NCBI GenBank assembly: GCA_956465555.1
Contig: OY101117.1
Span: 124,001-188,000, forward strand
Source of the DNA: Nitzschia sp. pyKryTriq1
Lineage: Eukaryota; Bacillariophyta; Bacillariophyceae; Bacillariales; Bacillariaceae
Length of the DNA stretch: 64,000 nt
Direction: 5' to 3'
The notes under the pieces were generated by a model that was not told the origin of the DNA, did no database searches, and was given only the letters and a program-made list of their open reading frames with translations. The position numbers and the translations under genes were made by a program. Shown here piece after piece: positions 37,034 through 46,284 of the stretch (position 1 is its first letter; each line of letters begins with the position of its first letter).

Positions 37034-37536
37034 TGACCATCAACGAAGGAAAGAACCAACAAACAAACAAATCAATAAATAATACAGACAAATACTGAAA
37101 ATGAGCAATGCAAAGCTGCATATTGTGTGAGTCGATCACGATGTCAGTCGGTAAGTCGTAAAGAGCAGGAGATAAGAAACGATCGGGAGACGACAAGGAT
37201 GCGTTTTAAGAATGATATACCACTAGTATGGGGTTACTATACTATACTATACTATACTATACTCAATGTTAGTACTACGTACGTAACATGAATAAATCAG
37301 TCGAGCGCGGAGGATTTATCCTCTGTCGGTGGTTGAGAGAGTGCTTCTTGTCACGACGTAGTAGCCTCCAGATTTCTTCTTTACGGTACTAGCAGCCGAC
37401 TGGAAAACAAGAAGCAGACGAAGAAGTACAAAAACTACTATACCCGTAGTACTAACTGGTCGTAGTACTACTCGTCCTAACACTCTGCTCTTTCTTCTTG
37501 GTGGTAGTAACGAGGAGACGACATGGTGCAACAAGT
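37034..37536. other. Intergenic region, no gene seen
   Basis: An ACTAT microsatellite lies near 37237-37262. The first GLE-cluster gene starts at the right edge. Confidence 0.5.
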
Positions 37537-38205
37537 ATGTTAGTAGTAGTAGTACTAGTGCTTTATTTGAGTTTCGAGAAGAGATTCAAGACACGACGAA
37601 TTCCTTATCCATCGAAAACCCAGTCCAATGCCTCGTGGTATGACGATGGGGACTATACAGAGTTCAAAAAAGACTGCGTTCAAACGGCCGGTCTTGCTGA
37701 TCGGTTAGGCAAACGCTATGTGGAAGCCTCGGGGAAATTCACTTGCTGGGGACTGGAAGCGTTGACAATTGTCGAGGACGAAGTGGACGAGAAGAATCGC
37801 CGAAGAAATCAAGCACTGAATTTGGTATTGGATGAACAAGAACGCCAATCGAAAGTCGGTAGTAAAAACCGCAGCAGTCCCTCCAAGATGCGGGCGGTGG
37901 TCAAACCAGTGAGCTCCAAGAGTGCCAAAGAAGCTCGAGCACGGGGTCGCCAGTACGCCAGAGATGAGACGCTCAAATCCTACTACTTGAGGACGGGAAT
38001 CGAGATTGATGATTCTAGTACTAATATTATTGCTCGCAATGAGGAAAAGGTGATCATCTTCAGAGGACCAGAGGACAAAAGGATCAACGTGTTGAGCAGA
38101 CAGAGCTTCATTGCAAAGGAAAGTCAGTGCTTCCGAAGAACAAGCGCTACGACTAGTAGTAGTAGAAATGCCGATAAAGCTGCGAAGCGGCATCGAAGGA
38201 AGTAG
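37537..38205 (+). CDS. GLE-family protein, tandem copy 1 (altered N-terminus)
   Basis: The first ATG (37537) gives 222 residues. From SFEKRFKTRRIPYPSK onward it matches the gene at 39404 closely, with ASWYDDGDYTEFKKDC, FTCWGLEALT, NRRRNQALNLVL.EQERQ and VVKPVSSKSAKE. The homology starts abruptly at 37568. Upstream of that the frame encodes only a Val/Leu run (MLVVVVLVLYL), so the native N-terminal 60-70 residues of the family copy are missing. An upstream exon is possible but not evident. The C-terminus (KAAKRHRRK) also differs from copy 3. It may be a working variant or a 5'-truncated duplicate. Confidence 0.7.
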   Translation: MLVVVVLVLYLSFEKRFKTRRIPYPSKTQSNASWYDDGDYTEFKKDCVQTAGLADRLGKRYVEASGKFTCWGLEALTIVEDEVDEKNRRRNQALNLVLDEQERQSKVGSKNRSSPSKMRAVVKPVSSKSAKEARARGRQYARDETLKSYYLRTGIEIDDSSTNIIARNEEKVIIFRGPEDKRINVLSRQSFIAKESQCFRRTSATTSSSRNADKAAKRHRRK

Positions 38206-38211
38206 ATAGTT

Positions 38212-38586
38212 GATTCGGTATTGGATGAACAAGAGCGGCAATGGAAACAAGTCGGTAAAGAAGGCGACAGTCGCTGCAAAACGATCCCCAGCTCCAAGAG
38301 CGGGGCCAGGGAAACACGAGCACGAGGTCGTCAGTACGCCAGAGCCACCACGACGCTCAAATCATACAAGTTGAACAAGCAGGTAGTAATCGAGAATGAT
38401 GATGATCCCAGTAGTATTTTTGCTCGCAAGGAGGAAGAGGAGATCGTTAAAGGACGACCAGGGGACGACAAGATCAACTTGTTAAGACATAGCTTTCCAA
38501 AGAAAACTCCGAGAAGCTTCCGAAGAAGAATCGCCGCCGCTGCTCCTCCTCCCGCCAAACAGCAAGTCGTCGCAGGTATGGCATAA
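38212..38586 (+). pseudogene. GLE-family fragment, tandem copy 2 (5'-truncated)
   Basis: Six bases after the previous stop, an open frame without its own ATG start begins at the VLDEQERQW position of the family. It continues through ARGRQYARA and ends in PAKQQVVAGMA, the same C-terminus as copy 3. The whole WYDDGDY-GLE half is absent. It is a 3' fragment left by tandem duplication. Confidence 0.85.
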
Positions 38587-39403
38587 AATCGTGAATGCAT
38601 AGTTTATTGATTGACTGCTTCCAAGAACAATTAGGTTGTACTAATGGTAAAACTAGTAGTACTCTGTATCATTCGTATTGTTATTAGTAATAGTATTATT
38701 CCAAATCAGATGCTTGTGTTCCGAGTTTCCGTCGGTTCTTAATCGGCGTTCTTCCTGGTATCCTTCTTCCTACTAGTAGTATAAGGTCCTTGTTGTTGTT
38801 GTTGTTGTGGCAATTGTTGAACATGATGTTCGAGTTGTCGTTGTTGTTGTTGTTAACTCGTCCAATAGTTCCTCTAATAGTACGTCGCGTCTCGTTCTGG
38901 TGCAGTACACAACGAGAACAACAGAGTCACGCATAGATGTAGTCGTGCATAGTAGTACAGTACGTAGTACTGTAGGCTGAAATGAAAGTCTAATCGAATC
39001 AGAGAGTCATTTCGGGGATAGTTAATTCTCCGGCGAATGTTTCGATTTAATAAACGGCACATAAAATATAAAATCACCCTTCTTTCAATCTTTCGGGACA
39101 ACTCCGAGCGAGAGCGAAGAACAACATTCGCCTCGTCTTTTCTGTACTCTATCTACTTATTAGGTAAAGGCAGGAGGATATAATATACCGGTACTATCAT
39201 TCTCATAGCGCTAACTGCCGCCAATTGAAATCACGACCCCAAATAATAATAATTCTCTACTACTCTACTAGTAGAGTAGCGGTACTACGGGGCTTATGGT
39301 AGGAGTAGTACTACCACATCATAGATCTCGTCTCACAAAATCCCAAGCTCAGTTTCCACAAAATCAAACACTAACTAAATTCAAGATACTTACTACATTC
39401 AAG
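38587..39403. other. Duplicated spacer between GLE copies
   Basis: The left part (about 38630-38840) matches the sequence after GLE copy 3 (about 40570-40830), including the end of the ArfGAP gene. The right part is noncoding and A/C-rich before the next start. Confidence 0.6.
38699..38840 (-). pseudogene. Relic of the ArfGAP gene 3' end
   Basis: On the minus strand this reads RQLEHHVQQLPQQ, then GPY and a basic tail, against RQQLEHHVQQLLQQ-GPYKGRRRR at the C-terminus of the ArfGAP gene. The rest of the ArfGAP gene is missing here. It sits after GLE copy 2 just as the real ArfGAP tail sits after GLE copy 3. Confidence 0.75.
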
Positions 39404-39583
39404 ATGAAACTCAAATCACTTCTTGAGATGAAATTCAATGCATCATGTTCGAATCTCTCATTTGATCATGCTGAGGGTGCTGAGCGGACAGCAGCTAGTA
39501 GAAACTCCACCGGTCATTCCAACATGTCGTCCTTGTCCTACTACTTCAGCAGCGTCAGCAGCAAGACAACTGCTACTGAGACC

Positions 39584-39635
<52 letters not shown>

Positions 39636-40342
39636 TCAAGAAGAGTGTGAGTTTCGAGAAGAGATTCAAGACACGACGAATTCCTTACCCATCGAAAGCC
39701 CAGGTCGTCAATGCCTCGTGGTATGACGATGGGGACTATACAGAGTTCAAAAAAGACTGCTTTCAAATGGCCGGTCTTGCTGATCGGCTAGGCAAACGCA
39801 ATGTGGAAGCCTCGGGGAAATTCACTTGCTGGGGACTTGAAGCGTTGACAAGTGCCCCCGAGGACGAAGTGGACGAGAAGAATCGTCGAAGAAATCAAGC
39901 ACTCAATTTGGTATTGAATGAACAAGAACGGCAATGGAAAGTCGGTAAAGACAGTCCCTCCAAGATTCGAGCGGTGGTCAAGCCGGTAAGCTCCAAGAGT
40001 GCCAAAGAAGCACAAGCACGGGGTCGCAAGTACGCCAGGGACAAGACGCTCAAATCCTACTTGAACAAGGAAACTGAAAATGATGATTCTACTACTTTTA
40101 CTACTATCAGTCATGCTCCTCGCAAGGAAGAGGAGGAGGTGAAGTTCTTCAAACAACAAGAAGGACGAGGAACAGCACCACCACCACCTGCAGGGAGGGA
40201 CGAACAAAAGATGAACTTGCTGTTGTTGAGACAGAGCCTTGCCAAGAAACTTCCGAGCTTCCGAAGAAGAACAACAAACGCTGCTGCTGCTGCTACTACT
40301 GCTCTTCCCGCAAAACAACAGGTTGTGGCAGGCATGGCATGA
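39404..40342 (+). CDS. GLE-family protein, tandem copy 3 (complete)
   Basis: A 312-residue protein from the ATG at 39404 (CAAGATGAAA); an in-frame ATG at 39296 would add 36 residues from A/C-rich, UTR-like sequence. N-terminal MKLKSLLEMKFNASCSNLSF leads to a Ser/Thr-rich region and a run of about 17 Thr encoded by an ACG microsatellite. The conserved core follows: SFEKRFKTRRIPYPSK, ASWYDDGDYTEFKKDC, FTCWGLEAL, NRRRNQALNLVLNEQERQW, then VVKPVSSKSAKEAQARGRK. It ends PAKQQVVAGMA. The family recurs at 14992 and, I believe, widely in diatoms; function unknown. It converges with the ArfGAP gene 335 bp away. Confidence 0.85.
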
Positions 40343-40677
40343 TAAAGCAATAGTAGTACATCATAATAAAATAAACAAATAGTAGACCAATATAGTATTG
40401 GATAGACGACGACTCCTTTCGACTAGTAGTACTACTAGTAGTAGAGTGGAAAAGAATACTACTGTAGTAGTACTCGTAGTAGTATATGCCAATACAAATA
40501 ATGCCTCGTGCTGGTACTACTAATCTAGAGTCTTCGAGTCAGGAAAGTAGTAACAACATATTACATACTCCTGTAATATTAGGTTGTACTAATATTAGTA
40601 CTAGCTAGTAGTACTCTATATCATTCGTATTAGTATTAGTATTGGTATTGGTATTAGTATTGGTATTAGTTTATTTG
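40343..40677. other. Intergenic region between convergent genes
   Basis: ATTAGT-type microsatellite near 40628-40675 and CTACTAGTAG palindromes. No gene seen. Confidence 0.5.
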
Positions 40678-41631
40678 TTACTCCAAATTAGAGGATTGTG
40701 TTCCTAGTTTCCGTCGGTTCGTATTATGGGACGTTCCTCCTCCTCCTCCTCCTGGTCTTCTTCTTCGTCCTTTATAAGGTCCTTGTTGTAGCAATTGTTG
40801 AACATGATGTTCGAGTTGTTGTCGATAAAAGAGTGCCGCTTTGGTTTTATATCTCATACTCGCAACATTCTCGGCATTGAGTTGCGGCGATTGAAATTCG
40901 ACGCATTCTCTTCCCAAGGCATGACGTTGAAAAAAGGCGCTCAATTGACGGTTCCCCCCCTCGAGCATCTTGACGACCTCATCGTACCGCCAATGATCCA
41001 TCGTGACGCTCCGTACCGTACTCACATTGACGCCCAAACTGCGATGACTTCCCGCACATTGCAAACAGACCATGGCACCGTAACTGACGGCGGCCCATTC
41101 CGGATTTTGTTTGCTACAATCCAAACATCGAGAATTTCCTTCCATTTGCAAAAGGACGGCCCGACAAGCTACCGGAAAGGATTGTGCTGTTGCTGATATT
41201 GCTGTTGCTGATATTGCTGTTGCTGATATTGCTGTTGCTGCTGCTGCTGCTGCTGCTGCTGATGTCGGCGTACTTGTACTTGTACTTGTAGTCGATAATG
41301 CTAGTAGGGATGATGATGATGGCGCGGATGATGATGCTGCTGCAGATGATGATGATGCTTGATATAGCTCCTCGAGTTCGGCTTCGGCAATGTGGGAAAT
41401 CCCTAGTATAGTGTCGGCGGAAGAAGGAGACGTCATGACAACATGACATGAAAGACGTTGTTGCTGCTGCGGCTTTTGCTTTTGTGGCGTGGATGAGAAT
41501 TCTGGGGAGGATTGGCCACGAAGCATACTGTTCGTACTGCTGCTGCTGGTGGTAGCGTCTTTCTCTGCTGCTTCTGCTTCTGCTGCGGCTGCTGCTGCTT
41601 CCGATGAGGGACGTACTTCTGGTGTCATCAT
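40678..41631 (-). CDS. ArfGAP domain protein
   Basis: A 317-residue GTPase-activating protein for Arf-type small GTPases, acting in vesicle traffic. The zinc finger CLDC-x16-CLQC uses Cys169, 172, 189 and 192, the classical CX2CX16CX2C spacing. AGSHRSLGV follows, with the catalytic Arg197 in the place expected for ArfGAPs, then VSTVRSVTMDHW and the helical part (MLEGGNRQLSAFF, YKTKAALFYRQQLEHHV). Unusually, about 150 disordered residues (Ala, Ser, Thr, Gln; ATAIS repeats) come before the domain, whereas many ArfGAP1-type proteins have it at the N-terminus. The C-terminus is short and basic, so there is no obvious curvature-sensing region. Both its 3' end (38699) and its upstream region (49896) have been copied elsewhere in the window. 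Confidence 0.93.
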   Translation of the reverse strand: MMTPEVRPSSEAAAAAAEAEAAEKDATTSSSSTNSMLRGQSSPEFSSTPQKQKPQQQQRLSCHVVMTSPSSADTILGISHIAEAELEELYQASSSSAAASSSAPSSSSLLALSTTSTSTSTPTSAAAAAAAATAISATAISATAISATAQSFPVACRAVLLQMEGNSRCLDCSKQNPEWAAVSYGAMVCLQCAGSHRSLGVNVSTVRSVTMDHWRYDEVVKMLEGGNRQLSAFFQRHALGRECVEFQSPQLNAENVASMRYKTKAALFYRQQLEHHVQQLLQQGPYKGRRRRPGGGGGGTSHNTNRRKLGTQSSNLE

Positions 41632-42714
41632 TGAATTTGGATTTGGATTTGGATTTGTGAAATATTATATTACTGAAATTGCGTCGGTTTTCTTCTTGCT
41701 CGGTGAAGAACCAGCACGAAAGTCCTGAACTTTTGGTTCGTTTCCACTTCAACAACGACAACTTATGATTAATAAATACGATTGAGAGTAATAGTGTAAT
41801 CAAGAAAGATCGAGGCGTAGAAACAGGTAAGTAAGAAAGTAAGTAAGTAAGAAAGTGGACCAAGAAGCAACGAGCTAGCTATTTTGACACTTGACACCTG
41901 ACACTTCACTCCCGCACTTTGAGTTTGCAACTACTACTTATATATTTCTCCATATGACTGACTCCTCTGCTTTTCACCAGGCTCTTTCAATCCACAAGAA
42001 CAGCAACAACAGCAGCAACAACAGCAGCAACAACAGCAGCAACAGCAACATACCCTTTTGAAAAAAGAGGAATCGAAAGGGCCATCCGAGATACCGGTTT
42101 ATGCGAGCCCTCTCTCCACAACCAACCAACTAACCAACTATTGTCAAAGAGCAGAAAATAATACACACACACACTCAAAGAATCATCATCGTGTGTGTTG
42201 GAGCGCATCGCGCTTCATTTTCGCTCGCCTCCTCATCGCATCGCATCGTCGTGTCAAATAATTTTTTCGCACTTTGTATCGTAGACGGCGGCTGGTGAGG
42301 TGAGAGAGCGCGATGATAGACCTCGTGTAATACTGCTGCTAAGGTACCGGTAGAGTACCAGTACTGTACTGTACCGCCGGCCAGCCTTTTAATATCTCAG
42401 ATCATCATTCACGAATATGTTCATTGATGAATCGTGATTGGATTGATTCGATTAGACGATAGCTACTACTACGAGTACTCCCGTCGGTAGACTACAGTAG
42501 TATAAGAGATGATGATTCTTAGTACTACTACTACTAGTAGTACTACAATACTACTACCTTCTTTACACTTTACATACTACTACTACTACTACTACTACTC
42601 AAAAACAACAAGAACAAGAACTACTATAGCTACTAGCTAGTACTACAACAATACAGTAGTACTCCGAGTAGTAATGTAGTACTATTATCTATTATACTAC
42701 TACTACTACTACTA
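41632..42714. other. ArfGAP upstream region and spacer
   Basis: No gene seen. It includes AACAGCAGC repeats (about 41999-42045), a CA tract near 42160-42173 and TACTAC microsatellites near 42570-42600 and 42695-42718. Parts at 41637-41810 and 42135-42255 recur at 49900-50100 and 50545-50690. Confidence 0.6.
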
Positions 42715-45306
42715 CTACATGGAGTATCCTCGTTTGCTCAACCGCTGCTTTCGCCTGGCTGCGCGGCGCTCTTGTTCCGTCAGGATGGTGGTGGTGGTGG
42801 TGGTAGTAGTAGTAGAGGACTTGTTGTTGTTGTTGTTGTTGTTCTTATCGCCGAGCACCAACACGTTGGTTCTTGCATGTTTGGGTTGTTGTTCCGCACC
42901 AGGAAAAGTACAAGCAAAAGTAGTCATAGTAGTAGTAGCAGTAGCAGTAGTAGTAGTGAGGACACTACCAGGTTGTTGTTGTTGTTGTTGTTGTTGTTTG
43001 CGGTGGTGATCGGCCTGCTGCTGGGCTTCGTCATCATCGTCGTCGTCATCATCATCACTGGCCCATTCATCGACGTGAAAATTCATAATCGTATCATGTA
43101 CTATCTCTCTGCGGTCATGACAAGTCTTGGCTCGTCGGCAGCAAAGAGAATGATCGTCCAGGAGCAGTCCTCGTCCTGATTTGCTTTTGTTCTTATTGTT
43201 GTTGTCCATTGTTGTTCGACGAGATGCAGCGGTAGTAATACTAGTACCTCTAGTACTACTAGTAGTATCACCACCCATGTCAGAATGTGCGGACTTGGAA
43301 AGGAAATCACCACCACCAAAACGTTTCTTTTGTTTTCGAGCAGGGGTTTTCCAATGAATCGCCTCAAAACTCAAAAAACTATCGTGCATAGTACTAGTAG
43401 TGTTGGCTGCGCTACAACCAGGGGGCTGATGCTGCTGCTGTTGCTGTTGCTGCTGCTGAGTCTTGTTCCACTGAATCGCTTCAAAACTCATAAAGCTGTC
43501 GTTCAGCATACGGGGAGTGCAAGCAGGGGCAATGATCATGACTTCTTGTTGTAATGATTCTTCTTCCTTTTTCCTATTCTCTGGCGTTGGAGATAGAAAA
43601 GATGATTCGTGCCAGGCTTGAGTAGTAGTAGTAGTAGTAGTAGTAGCATCGGTGCTACTAGATCTGGTCGACGACGATGGCGGAGGCTTGGGGATAGCAC
43701 CAGATATGCTTCGTACCGAGTGTGGCTTTATCTCTACGCCTTCGTCGTCTTGAGAATCCGCAACAGCTCTCCCTCCTTTTGGCATTCGACGAATCGAAGA
43801 ATAGTCCGTGTGCTGTTGTTGCTTCGATGAACAAGAAGACGATACGGAAAAGAAGGCCTCGTCCCGTTCTGGAACGATTGTTATACTATTCGCACGACGA
43901 AGTTCGGGCCTTTTGTCTGGTGGTGGCATCACGACGACGTTCAGACAACTATTGCTCTTCGATGATGATGCGGATGACCACCTGTCTTGACTTTTGCAGC
44001 GAGAAGAAGAAACACTTCTTCGCCGTTGGTGCTCTTGATCTGGATCCACATGCTGTTCACTTCGAGTAATGGATCGCGCCCTGGGAGTTCTAGTAGTAGT
44101 AGTAGTACTGGGAGCAGTTGCAGTGCTGGCTCGTCGTCCTCGTTCTTCCTCGTTTCTCTTCGAGGATGAGGACCCTCGATCTGGAACTTTTGACATACTA
44201 TTAGCTCGACGAAGTTCGGGTCTACTAGTATTTGGTGCAACACCACCTTGCCCAGTCGTCTTCCTGGACGATCTGTCACGACTTTGGGAGTGGGAAGAAG
44301 AGCGTCTTCGTCGACGTTGTTCTTGAGGATCTACTAGTGGATCCTCAACATGATGTCCTTCTGGTTCGCGTGTTCGACCGATGGATGGATCCCTACCAGG
44401 GTTAGAAGTACTAGTAGTACTGGATCGCTTCCGGTCCGTGCTAGACGATCTTGGTGCTCGTCTGCCTTCTTTGCTGCTAGACCTAGTACTAGTAGGAGCT
44501 CGTGTATCCTTGCTACTTGATCTCCCTGATCTTCCTAAACTGACGCTGGATCTCGTACTGCTGGGTCGACTGGCGTCTTTGCTGCTTGATCTCGTAGACG
44601 GTCCTCTGGTGGCAGAACTGCTGCGTCTTCCTTCTCTGCTGCTAGCCCGTCTAGTGGTGGTACTAGAGCTTCTTGTAGAAGTACGGTCCTTGCTGCTGGA
44701 TCTTTCTGGGCGATCTTCGCGACTGTTGGATCTGTTTTTACTTGATCTTCCCTCCTTGCTTCTCGATCGCATAGAAGAAGTCGGCCGATCTTCTGGCTTT
44801 TCTTTCGTGCCCGTGTTGCTGCTTATGGTATCAAGCCGCCGCTCCTCGTCGTCTTTATTAATAGTACTGTTTGATCTTTTCGTTGATCGTCCATCATTGC
44901 TGCTGGATCGATGCGGCCTGATATCCTTGCTGCTTGATCTCGGTTTGGCATCCGTACTGTTGGATCGTCGGCGCCCATCTCGACTGCTGGCTCTGCTGCG
45001 GCGTCTTTCGTCGCGGCTGCTGGAACGCGGTGCGGCCTCTTTGCTGCTTGTTCGTCCCTGTTCTCCTTTACTACTACCATTAGCAATAGTACCACTCCCT
45101 CTACCGTCCGAGCTTCTGCCTCTTCGACCATCTTTACTGGATGATCGCCTGCTGCTACTTCTTCGTTCTATGCTTTTGGATTGAGTGGGGCTTAATTCTT
45201 CTCCGCGCCGAGCCGCGTCCTTCTTCTTCTTATCCTCGTCTGTCGACATGACGAGGAGACCTAATAGGCTTGCGGATCCTTGATCGTCGTTTTGTACGAC
45301 GATCAT
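42715..45306 (-). CDS. Large Ser/Arg-rich disordered protein with DSFxSFEAxxW repeats
   Basis: An 863-residue protein. Residues about 25-470 are a dense Ser/Arg/Lys region with repeated R-S-S-S-K-[DE]-G units, an array of basophilic sites. The C-terminal part carries a recurring motif: AWHESSFLSPTP, LNDSFMSFEAIQW, MHDSFLSFEAIHW and VHDTIMNFHVDEW. Gln and Asn/Thr runs follow, and the end is basic (EQERRAARRKQRLSKRGYSM). The RS content recalls splicing factors, but no RRM is present. The SF-SFEA-W repeats look like short binding motifs. Function unknown. It lies inside a duplicated block but has no second copy, so it was either inserted after the duplication or lost from unit 2. Confidence 0.85.
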   Translation of the reverse strand: MIVVQNDDQGSASLLGLLVMSTDEDKKKKDAARRGEELSPTQSKSIERRSSSRRSSSKDGRRGRSSDGRGSGTIANGSSKGEQGRTSSKEAAPRSSSRDERRRSRASSRDGRRRSNSTDAKPRSSSKDIRPHRSSSNDGRSTKRSNSTINKDDEERRLDTISSNTGTKEKPEDRPTSSMRSRSKEGRSSKNRSNSREDRPERSSSKDRTSTRSSSTTTRRASSREGRRSSSATRGPSTRSSSKDASRPSSTRSSVSLGRSGRSSSKDTRAPTSTRSSSKEGRRAPRSSSTDRKRSSTTSTSNPGRDPSIGRTREPEGHHVEDPLVDPQEQRRRRRSSSHSQSRDRSSRKTTGQGGVAPNTSRPELRRANSMSKVPDRGSSSSKRNEEERGRRASTATAPSTTTTTRTPRARSITRSEQHVDPDQEHQRRRSVSSSRCKSQDRWSSASSSKSNSCLNVVVMPPPDKRPELRRANSITIVPERDEAFFSVSSSCSSKQQQHTDYSSIRRMPKGGRAVADSQDDEGVEIKPHSVRSISGAIPKPPPSSSTRSSSTDATTTTTTTTQAWHESSFLSPTPENRKKEEESLQQEVMIIAPACTPRMLNDSFMSFEAIQWNKTQQQQQQQQQHQPPGCSAANTTSTMHDSFLSFEAIHWKTPARKQKKRFGGGDFLSKSAHSDMGGDTTSSTRGTSITTAASRRTTMDNNNKNKSKSGRGLLLDDHSLCCRRAKTCHDRREIVHDTIMNFHVDEWASDDDDDDDDDEAQQQADHHRKQQQQQQQQPGSVLTTTTATATTTMTTFACTFPGAEQQPKHARTNVLVLGDKNNNNNNNKSSTTTTTTTTTILTEQERRAARRKQRLSKRGYSM

Positions 45307-45985
45307 CTTTGCTATAGTCGAGATGCTTTCAAATATTTTTCTTTGTTTGGAAAGAAATGAACTGAATACTGAATATGTTGTAGTATGGTTTGAATGGTGT
45401 TTTGTTGTGCTCGGCGTTCGATGCGATGACCTCTTTCATCAGAATAATATCCAGCCAGATTATTGGCTTTGACGATGAAAAAAGGAGAGAATTTTCATGC
45501 GAGTTCGGTTTAGGCGCGAAATGGGAATTATTGGTGGTTACTAGATATAATGTTGGGGCTGTATTATCGTTGGGCCTTTTGAGAGCGTTTTGTGCCTAAC
45601 TACAAGTACCGACCGTAGACCTATTAGGGTATCCACAAGCAGCACTTCGTACTGCACTGTACTTTACGATCAGTATGCTCGGCGCTTTTACTACTACACC
45701 ACTGGGTAAATATCTCTGGTGTGTCCGGAAAGGGCTTCATTGTTCATGATCCATAAATGATGATTAAAGCCTGGATTTGAGGCCCCAAGCGAATTCACCG
45801 CGCATCGCCATCTGTCGTGTCAATGCTGGCTGGAGGCAGGCTGCTGGAGTAGCCGGCCGGCCGACCAGTCTGATCCCAGAGCTTCAACTACAATACGTAA
45901 TATGAGTACTACAGGTATGTTCCACGATTCTTCTTCGCGACGACACACAGCGAAAACGAAACATTCCGTATCTTTACATTGGTAT
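45307..45985. other. Intergenic region, no gene seen
   Basis: From about 45815 the sequence matches 50875 onward (the 3' flank of protease B). The left part has no match in the window. Confidence 0.55.
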
Positions 45986-46284
45986 TCATTTTATTATAGG
46001 AATTATTGGAGCTGGAGCTGGAGTAGCAGTCGAGCCTGCTGGGCAGCTGGTGGATCCAAAGAGTAGAGTAGATTCTGTCCCAAAATCTCCTTGGCCGGTT
46101 CCAATCAAACCACCGCCAAAAGGAGCATTGTAGGAAGTTGGCCCCATCACCCCACGAATCGTAAAACTGTGAGACAAGGTCTACAAGAGAGTGCAAAAGC
46201 TCCACCCATGCAAAGGTCCTTCACCTTCCGTGTGATTTCGTCAGGTTATCGGTCGAGTTGAAGTTGCAAGATAAACTCGAGGGA
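45986..46284 (-). pseudogene. Decayed extra C-terminal domain of protease A
   Basis: Just past the stop of protease A, the minus strand still encodes pieces of the same domain that lies before the Pro-Thr linker: LEFILQLQLDR, then KVKDLCMGGA, then in another frame GPTSYNAPFGGGLIGTGQG and a tail TPAPAPIIPIIK. An in-frame stop and an internal deletion break it. The copy after protease B is less decayed, so both derive from one ancestor. Confidence 0.75.

Noticed and set aside
42715-45306. Silaffin-like silica-precipitating protein
   Set aside because: Ser/Lys/Arg-rich composition is similar, but there is no signal peptide, which silaffins need.
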